From Bacillota bacterium (GTDB taxonomy: Bacteria; Bacillota; Clostridia; UBA1381): DNA of 10,211 bases. Under the pieces are notes generated by a model, which was not told the origin of the DNA, searched no databases, and saw only the letters and a program-made list of their open reading frames with translations. The stretch is taken from NCBI GenBank assembly GCA_021203665.1, contig JAJQAT010000213.1, positions 1 through 10,211 on the forward strand, written 5' to 3'. The position numbers were made by a program, and so were the translations under genes. Shown here piece after piece: positions 5,559 through 10,211 of this stretch. Within the stretch, counting starts at the first letter, position 1. Each line of letters starts with the position of its first letter.

Positions 5559-6410
5559 ATGAAAAAAATATCAAGATTTATACTTATTATTGCGGCTGCG
5601 GCGCTGTTTTTGACAGGGTGCGGCGAAACGTCCGTTGAAAAAAGCGGCAAGTCGGTGGTTTACACCTCATTTTACGCTATGAATGATTTTGCGCTCACGG
5701 TCGGCGGCGACGATATTGAGCTTTACAACATAGTTCCGTCGGGAACCGAACCGCACGATTTTGAGCCTACCGCTTCCGATATGGCAAAGCTCTCCGAAGC
5801 GGATATATTCATTTACAACGGTGCGGGTATGGAGCATTGGGCGGAGGACATTGCGGATACTCTTCCCGAAACCGTAACTGTGATATGCGCTTCGGACGCG
5901 GTCGAGGTTACGGACGCCGATCCGCACGTTTGGCTGAATCTTGAAAACGCAAAGCTGCAATTACAGCTTATATGCACCGCGCTTTCGGAGGCTGACAGCG
6001 AAAACGCGGATAATTACAGTCAAAGAACCGCCGATTATATCGCGCAGATAGACGCGGTCAAGGCGGAGTATGAAAACGCAGGACTTAGCGGAAAGCGCTT
6101 GTTCGTAACCCACGGCGCGTACAGCTATTTGTGCGATGAGTTCGGTATGGAGCAGACCGCGCTTGAGGGCATTTCCGGCGACAGCGACCCATCGCCCGCG
6201 CAAATGGCGAAAATTGTGGACGAGATAAAAGCCGAGGGCGCCAAGTGCATTTTCTACGACCCTCTTGAGGGTGATAAAACGGCTAACGCCGTTGCCGCGG
6301 AGGCGGGAATAGAGGCTCTGCCGCTTTACACCTTCGAGGGTGACGGCGAGGGGCGCGATTATGTTACAATTATGAAAGAGAACCTTAACAGGCTAAAGGA
6401 TGGAATTTAA
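5559..6410 (+). CDS. znuA: Zinc ABC transporter substrate-binding lipoprotein (ZnuA/AdcA type)
   Basis: A 283-residue extracytoplasmic lipoprotein of the cluster A-I metal-binding family that captures zinc and delivers it to the ZnuB permease. The signal peptide is residues 1-20 with lipobox LTGC and lipidated C21. Metal ligands expected for the family are visible: H66 in EPHDFEP, H123 in DPHVWLN and H185 in VTHGAYSY. Histidine at the third position is typical of zinc binders, where manganese binders such as PsaA carry glutamate. The His-rich loop common in ZnuA/AdcA is missing: residues 112-122 contain no histidine. The start at 5559 follows AAAGGA (5544-5549) by nine bases; an ATG at 5541 overlaps that site and would add six residues before the signal peptide, so I reject it. 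The stop overlaps the znuC start by one base. No clear promoter or Zur operator is visible upstream. Confidence 0.92.
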   Translation: MKKISRFILIIAAAALFLTGCGETSVEKSGKSVVYTSFYAMNDFALTVGGDDIELYNIVPSGTEPHDFEPTASDMAKLSEADIFIYNGAGMEHWAEDIADTLPETVTVICASDAVEVTDADPHVWLNLENAKLQLQLICTALSEADSENADNYSQRTADYIAQIDAVKAEYENAGLSGKRLFVTHGAYSYLCDEFGMEQTALEGISGDSDPSPAQMAKIVDEIKAEGAKCIFYDPLEGDKTANAVAAEAGIEALPLYTFEGDGEGRDYVTIMKENLNRLKDGI

Positions 6411-7150
6411 TGGAGCAGGAAATTTTAAGGATTGAAAATCTGTATTTTAACTATTCGGACGCGTCTGTGCTGCGCGATGTGAATTTCACCTTACATAAGG
6501 GTGATTTTCTCGGAATAATCGGCGCGAACGGCGCGGGCAAAAGCACGCTTATAAAAATAATATTAAAAATACTCCCGTATTCTCAGGGAAAAATAACACT
6601 GTTCGGACAGGATTTGTCAAGGTTCAAGGACAATTATAAGATTGGTTATGTTTCGCAAAAGGCAAATTCCTTTAACAGTGACTTTCCGGCGACCGTAAAG
6701 GAGGTTGTAATGGCGAACCTTTACAGCCGAAAGGGACTTTTCAGACGCTATACAAGGGAGGATTATGAAAAGCTCCGTATAGTGCTTGACAAGGTTGGGA
6801 TGTCCGGCTTTGAGAATAAGCTTATAGGCAAGCTGTCGGGCGGACAGCAGCAAAGGATTTTTATAGCGCGCGCTCTCATCTCCGAGCCGGAGCTGCTGCT
6901 CATGGACGAGCCGACAGTGGGCGTTGACGCGAAATCCGTAAGGCAGATAATGGATATAATCACCGATTTAAACAATCAGGGTATGACTATCATAATGACC
7001 AATCACGATACGCCGGAGCTTGTCAAGGTATCGGGAAAGCTGCTTATCTTCTGCGAGCATGGCAACGGCGAATTTGTCAGCAGGAATAATCTTACAATGG
7101 AGCAGATAAACGATATATTCGCGGGAAGGAGGACGCATCATCATGCCTGA
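6410..7150 (+). CDS. znuC: Zinc ABC transporter ATP-binding protein
   Basis: This 246-residue ATPase would power zinc import through ZnuB, on the cytosolic face of the membrane. All nucleotide-binding motifs are present: Walker A GANGAGKST (38-46), Q-loop Q83, signature LSGGQ (142-146), Walker B LLLMDEP with catalytic E167 (162-168), and the switch H199. Length and motif spacing are normal for the cluster 9 (zinc/manganese) import ATPases. Its ATG overlaps the znuA stop as TAATG, and AAAGGA (6395-6400) serves as binding site, so translation is probably coupled. The protein ends in three histidines (243-245), encoded by the CATCATCAT that leads into the overlapping znuB start. Zinc specificity comes from the neighbours rather than from this protein alone. 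Confidence 0.93.
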   Translation: MEQEILRIENLYFNYSDASVLRDVNFTLHKGDFLGIIGANGAGKSTLIKIILKILPYSQGKITLFGQDLSRFKDNYKIGYVSQKANSFNSDFPATVKEVVMANLYSRKGLFRRYTREDYEKLRIVLDKVGMSGFENKLIGKLSGGQQQRIFIARALISEPELLLMDEPTVGVDAKSVRQIMDIITDLNNQGMTIIMTNHDTPELVKVSGKLLIFCEHGNGEFVSRNNLTMEQINDIFAGRRTHHHA

Positions 7151-7949
7151 GATTTTTCAATATGAATTTATGCGCCGCGCCTTTTTTGTCGCGGTAATAA
7201 TAGCGGTGATTGCTCCGTGCATAGGCACGTCCATAGTGTTAAAGCGGCTTTCCGCTATCGGCGATGCCGCGTCGCACAGCGCGCTTGCGGGAATTGCTTT
7301 CGGACTTGTGATGGGAATAAATCCCATTCTCGGCGCGGTGCTGTTTTCCGTGTTCGCGGTGCTTGGCATTGAGGCGCTGAGAAAGGCGTTCGGGAAATAT
7401 TCCGAGATTGCGACTGTGGTTGTGATGTCGGCGGGAATAGGACTTACGGCGGTGCTGTCGGGGTTCATAACAAGCGGCTCAAGCAATTTAAACAGCTTTC
7501 TTTTCGGCTCTGTTGTGGCAATATCGGATTTTGAAATGTACCTTACAATAGGTCTCGGCATTGCGGTTATAATCGTGTCTGTGCTGCTTTATAAGGAATT
7601 GTTTTTCGTCACCTTTGACGAGGAGGCGGCAAGGCTTTCCGGAGTGCCGGTAAACGGAATAAATACGGTGCTTATGCTGCTCACGGCGGTTACGGTTTCT
7701 GTAGCATCGAGAATAGTCGGCGCGCTTATGATTTCATCGCTGCTGGTAATACCCGTGGCGGCGGCTATGATGGTGGCGAAAAGCTATAAGCAGACGGTGT
7801 GGCTGTCGATAGGCTTCGCGGAAATATTCACCGTGGCGGGACTTTTCATATCATATTATATGGATTTGCGTCCCGGAGGAACCATTGTGCTTTTGGGCGT
7901 GATATTTTTGATTTGCGTGATGATTCTCACGCGTAAAAAAAGAAGGTGA
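7143..7949 (+). CDS. znuB: Zinc ABC transporter permease
   Basis: A 268-residue integral membrane protein of the ABC-3 metal permease family, forming the zinc channel as a dimer with ZnuC. It is hydrophobic through most of its length, with about eight predicted membrane segments. Family landmarks are present: RLSAIGDAASHSALAGIA (35-52), FLFGS (119-123), the coupling-region sequence FDEEAARLSGVPV (158-170), VGALMISSLLVIPVAAA (192-208) and the GGT of the last loop (245-247). The start at 7143 overlaps the end of znuC by eight bases. An excellent AAGGAGG (7126-7132) lies ten bases upstream, inside znuC. The C-terminus is strongly basic (RKKRR), as expected for a cytosolic tail. Six bases separate its stop from the regulator gene. 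Confidence 0.93.
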   Translation: MPEIFQYEFMRRAFFVAVIIAVIAPCIGTSIVLKRLSAIGDAASHSALAGIAFGLVMGINPILGAVLFSVFAVLGIEALRKAFGKYSEIATVVVMSAGIGLTAVLSGFITSGSSNLNSFLFGSVVAISDFEMYLTIGLGIAVIIVSVLLYKELFFVTFDEEAARLSGVPVNGINTVLMLLTAVTVSVASRIVGALMISSLLVIPVAAAMMVAKSYKQTVWLSIGFAEIFTVAGLFISYYMDLRPGGTIVLLGVIFLICVMILTRKKRR

Positions 7950-7955
7950 CGGGGA

Positions 7956-8354
7956 ATGGAGATTAATAAAATTCTTTATGACGCGGGACTTAAATGCACA
8001 AAACAGCGTATAAGCGTTATGGAATCGCTTCTGTGCGCCAAGGCTCCGATGACAGCGGAAAACATATATGAAAGCGTGGACGGAATGTCGCTTTCCACGG
8101 TTTACAGAATAGTCGAAAGGCTTTGCGAAAAGGGAATAGTAAGGAAAAACACCATACAGGACAGCGATAAATTTTATTATGAGCTTACAAGCGGCGGTCA
8201 CCGCCATTACGCGATATGCTTAGGATGCAAGCGTATGAAATATGTGGATATATGCCCCGTCAATTCTCCGCATATAGATAACTTCACCGTGACAGGGCAT
8301 AAGCTTGAAATATACGGCTACTGCGATGAATGTAAAGCCAAACAGGGACACTAA
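7956..8354 (+). CDS. zur: Fur-family transcriptional regulator, probable zinc repressor Zur
   Basis: A 132-residue Fur-family protein: a winged-helix DNA-binding domain (about 1-76, recognition helix near S45-C57 in SLSTVYRIVERLC) and a metal-binding dimerisation domain. C88/C91 and C123/C126 form the structural zinc site of the family. H82 and H84 in GGHRHY, with H106 and H115, are candidate sensing ligands. Fur, Zur and PerR are hard to separate by sequence; the assignment to Zur rests on its position as the last gene of a zinc-uptake operon, as in Listeria zurAMR. It would repress this operon when zinc is sufficient, so it is probably autoregulated. AAGGTG (7943-7948), overlapping the znuB stop, is the binding site. 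The last codons (GGA CAC TAA) coincide with a copy of the repeat half-site found in the terminator downstream. Confidence 0.85.
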   Translation: MEINKILYDAGLKCTKQRISVMESLLCAKAPMTAENIYESVDGMSLSTVYRIVERLCEKGIVRKNTIQDSDKFYYELTSGGHRHYAICLGCKRMKYVDICPVNSPHIDNFTVTGHKLEIYGYCDECKAKQGH

Positions 8355-8359
8355 ATATA

Positions 8360-8399
8360 GGGGACACTAAAATATTTTAGTGTCCCCTTGCTTTCTTTT
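8360..8399 (+). terminator. Palindromic terminator of the zinc operon; possible REP-like element
   Basis: A perfect 28-base palindrome, GGGGACACTAAAAT (8360-8373) and its complement (8374-8387), is followed by the T-rich stretch TTGCTTTCTTTT (8388-8399). The effective hairpin is a 12-bp stem with an ATAT loop. A second copy of GGGACACTAAA lies just upstream at 8345-8355 and contains the zur stop codon. This looks like a working plus-strand terminator, but the sequence also resembles dispersed GGGGACACT-type extragenic palindromes that I recall near REP-associated transposases. Confidence 0.75.
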
Positions 8400-8457
8400 G
8401 TCATAAAGCTGTCCAATCTCTCATAAGCTAATGTAAAGCTTATCGGGAGGCGGGAAA

Positions 8458-9366
8458 ATGTGTTATGATTATAAAAAGCTGCTCAGCGATATAAATACGC
8501 TCACGGACGATTATAATGTAATTGAGAGCTTTTCAATAGGAAAAAGCGTTATGGAAAAGGATATTCCGTGCCTCAAAATCGGCGCGGGGGAAAAGAAGCT
8601 TTTTTTGGGCGGCGCGTATCACGGACTTGAATATCTCACGGCGGCGTTTCTGATGAAATTTCTTTCAAATTACGCCGCAAGGCTTATGACGGAAACGGAG
8701 TATTTCGGCTATGACATAAAGGAATTGTATAACTCCGTCACAGTGTATACAGTTCCGATGGTCAATCCCGACGGAGTGGACATTGCCGTGAACGGTCTGG
8801 ATATAACCAACGAATTTCACAGGCATCTTATAAGCGTGGTCGGAATACACAGCTTTAATCAGGTATGGCAGGCGAACGCGAGGGGCGTTGACATAAATCA
8901 TAATTTCGACGCGGACTGGCGCATGGTTGCGGAAAGACCGTCGCCGTCAAAATACAGCGGTGAATATGTTGAATCCGAGCCGGAAACGAGGGCGCTTGTG
9001 AATTTTATGCGTGCCGAGAGCTTTGATATGCTGCTTGCGTTTCATAGTCAAGGCAGGGAAATATATTATGATTTTGACGGTATGACCGGTGAGCGGTCGA
9101 TTGAGATTGCGAGGAAAATGGCGGAGGAAAGCGGTTATGCCGTGCGCGTTCCCGAGGGCAGCGCCGCGTTCGGCGGGTGCAAGGACTGGTTTATAAAGGA
9201 ATTCGGCAGAGAGGGATTTACAGTGGAAATCGGGCAGGGAACAAACCCCTTGCCTATGAGTATGCTCGATGATGTATATGAGGAAAACGCTAAGATTATC
9301 TTGTGCGCGATGAATGAAAACAGGCTGTCGGCATGTACATCAAAGATATACGTGCCGACAGCCTGA
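8458..9366 (+). CDS. M14-family zinc carboxypeptidase-like enzyme
   Basis: A 302-residue member of the M14 metallopeptidase family. Zinc ligands H55 and E58 appear in GGAYHGLEY and the third, H196, in AFHSQG; the catalytic glutamate is E257 in FTVEIGQG. Other family marks are MVNPDGVD (101-108) and ARGVDINHNF (141-150). The Arg usual in the NRNF motif is His148, which may alter recognition of the substrate's carboxylate. Bacterial members near this type include gamma-D-glutamyl-diaminopimelate peptidases that trim or recycle wall peptides, but the substrate here is unknown. There is no signal peptide or membrane segment, so it is probably cytosolic. GGGAGG (8445-8450) supports the start, and a small hairpin ATAAGCT/AGCTTAT (8423-8443) sits right before it. 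I see no convincing promoter. The last 15 codons are encoded within a terminator-like hairpin. Confidence 0.88.
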   Translation: MCYDYKKLLSDINTLTDDYNVIESFSIGKSVMEKDIPCLKIGAGEKKLFLGGAYHGLEYLTAAFLMKFLSNYAARLMTETEYFGYDIKELYNSVTVYTVPMVNPDGVDIAVNGLDITNEFHRHLISVVGIHSFNQVWQANARGVDINHNFDADWRMVAERPSPSKYSGEYVESEPETRALVNFMRAESFDMLLAFHSQGREIYYDFDGMTGERSIEIARKMAEESGYAVRVPEGSAAFGGCKDWFIKEFGREGFTVEIGQGTNPLPMSMLDDVYEENAKIILCAMNENRLSACTSKIYVPTA

Positions 9367-9373
9367 CGGTTTT
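9317..9373. terminator. Shared terminator hairpin between convergent genes
   Basis: A 13-bp perfect inverted repeat, CAGGCTGTCGGCA (9321-9333) and its complement (9353-9365), can extend by four more pairs inward. On the minus strand it is followed at once by TTTT (9320-9317), making it a good terminator for the leftward gene ending at 9381. On the plus strand it is followed by ACGG and TTTT (9370-9373), so it may also stop rightward transcription. It lies inside the 3' end of the carboxypeptidase coding region and includes its stop codon. Confidence 0.7.
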
Positions 9374-9380
9374 ACCGGAA

Positions 9381-10136
9381 TTAATTTATCTTAGAGCCGC
9401 ATTTGGTGCAGAACATTGTGCCCGGAGCGTTTTCCGTTTCGCATACGGGGCATTTTACAGGCTCGCCGTTTGTGTCAATCTGCGGCTTGGGCGCGAACAC
9501 GGGTTTTCTCGCGTATTCGTAAAAGCCCGCTCGTACAAGTCCCAGGAACATAGGCGCGAACAGTCCGTAAATCAGCGCCAACAGGGAGCTGATTATTCCG
9601 AATACCACGCCGACATACGGAATCAGAGCGAGAAGCGCGAGTATGAACTCAACAATGAAGTACGCCACCGGCGGGACTATAACGGCTATGAACAGATTCA
9701 GCTTATAACCCTTTGTGTCCTGCATTGATTTTTTGAGAGCGTCAAGCGCGCCGACATTCTTTTCCTCATTGAGGATATACGGCGTGAACGCGTATGCAAT
9801 GCTTTTGTAAACAGCTATAAACGGTCCCGCGATGGGAATAAGGCACCACAGTACAATCCAAAGCTTTCTCCAGCACATTCCGCCCGCAACGTGCTTGAAA
9901 TCCTTAAAGCCGCTTAAAAGCTGATTTGAGGAAACATCCTGCTCGTTGTAGCCCGCGAGATATACCGCGTACATTCCGGCGTTAAGAGCCGCGATTACGG
10001 GTATCGTGATTATCGGCAGCACGCCGAATATAAGTATAAGTATCGAAAGCAGTCCGCTCAAAAGTGAAAGTCCCCATATTTTGAACGGCAGCTTTGCCAT
10101 AATGTTTAATGTTCTTTTATAAATCGAACCAATCAT
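9381..10136 (-). CDS. Membrane protein resembling DUF975, with C-terminal zinc ribbon
   Basis: A 251-residue integral membrane protein. Hydrophobic segments lie at about 20-38, 40-60, 92-115, 147-170 and 172-205, with amphipathic polar loops between. The middle stretch (about 75-145: a GFKDF motif, membrane segment, AFTPYILNEE, then ALKKSMQDTKGYK) resembles DUF975 integral membrane proteins of Bacillota, whose function is not established. The C-terminal tail carries a zinc ribbon, C229-P-V-C232 and C243-T-K-C246, of the short type often appended to membrane proteins of unknown role. The start at 10136 is set by GGGAGG (10148-10143), six bases upstream. It is convergent with the carboxypeptidase, 14 bases apart. 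The 75 bases upstream within the window are AT-rich and I see no certain promoter. Family placement is by resemblance of pattern and is moderate. Confidence 0.75.
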   Translation of the reverse strand: MIGSIYKRTLNIMAKLPFKIWGLSLLSGLLSILILIFGVLPIITIPVIAALNAGMYAVYLAGYNEQDVSSNQLLSGFKDFKHVAGGMCWRKLWIVLWCLIPIAGPFIAVYKSIAYAFTPYILNEEKNVGALDALKKSMQDTKGYKLNLFIAVIVPPVAYFIVEFILALLALIPYVGVVFGIISSLLALIYGLFAPMFLGLVRAGFYEYARKPVFAPKPQIDTNGEPVKCPVCETENAPGTMFCTKCGSKIN

Positions 10137-10211
10137 TTTAATCCTCCCATTAATTATTTACGTTTTGTTAAGTAAAATGAAAATTGAGATATTGAACACC
10201 TTATGGTATAA

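Noticed and set aside
9333..9728. Plus-strand ORF opposite the DUF975-like gene
   Set aside because: It starts inside the terminator hairpin and is antisense to a gene with a clear binding site and zinc ribbon.

Overview
The window reads as ordinary chromosome from a low-to-moderate GC member of the Bacillota, most likely a gut-type Clostridia. I base this on strong GGAGG-type ribosome binding sites, heavy use of ATA for isoleucine, TTGACA/TATAAT-type promoters, a DNA polymerase I that has lost its proofreading residues, and short GC-rich hairpin repeats of a kind I remember from Oscillospirales-like genomes. The taxonomic call is inference. All eight genes belong to known families or match a known family well. 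I find no phage, insertion-sequence transposase, CRISPR array, rRNA or tRNA.

Layout. (1) 56-741: a nitroreductase-family flavoprotein with its own consensus promoter and terminator. (2) 744-2213, minus strand: a membrane-anchored HtrA-type serine protease, convergent with the nitroreductase. Its roughly 215-nt 3' region contains hairpins and repeated C-rich stretches ahead of a strong minus-strand terminator. (3) 2378-5157: polA, divergent from htrA, driven by a near-perfect promoter; a two-hairpin repeat sits in its leader. (4) 5158-5540: a gene-free repeat island with two ~50-bp direct repeats, one complete and one truncated two-hairpin element facing each other, and three further GC-rich hairpins. 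(5) 5559-8354: a compact zinc-uptake operon in the order substrate-binding lipoprotein, ATPase, permease, then a Fur-family repressor of Zur type, closed by a palindromic terminator. (6) 8458-9366: a cytosolic M14 zinc carboxypeptidase-like enzyme. (7) 9381-10136, minus strand: a membrane protein resembling DUF975 with a C-terminal zinc ribbon, convergent with the carboxypeptidase and sharing a hairpin with its 3' end.

How the genes work together. The clearest functional unit is znuA-znuC-znuB-zur. The genes overlap or are spaced by a few bases, so they are almost certainly cotranscribed. The regulator would sense cytosolic zinc and control import by the transporter encoded beside it. The other genes look like independent housekeeping units: repair/replication polymerase, envelope protein quality control, flavin redox, peptide hydrolysis and a membrane protein.

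The most interesting material is non-coding: the two-hairpin repeat family whose copies differ in stem sequence but keep their pairing, the composite island before the zinc operon, and the C-rich 3' region of htrA. I do not see a convincing new multi-gene system here.
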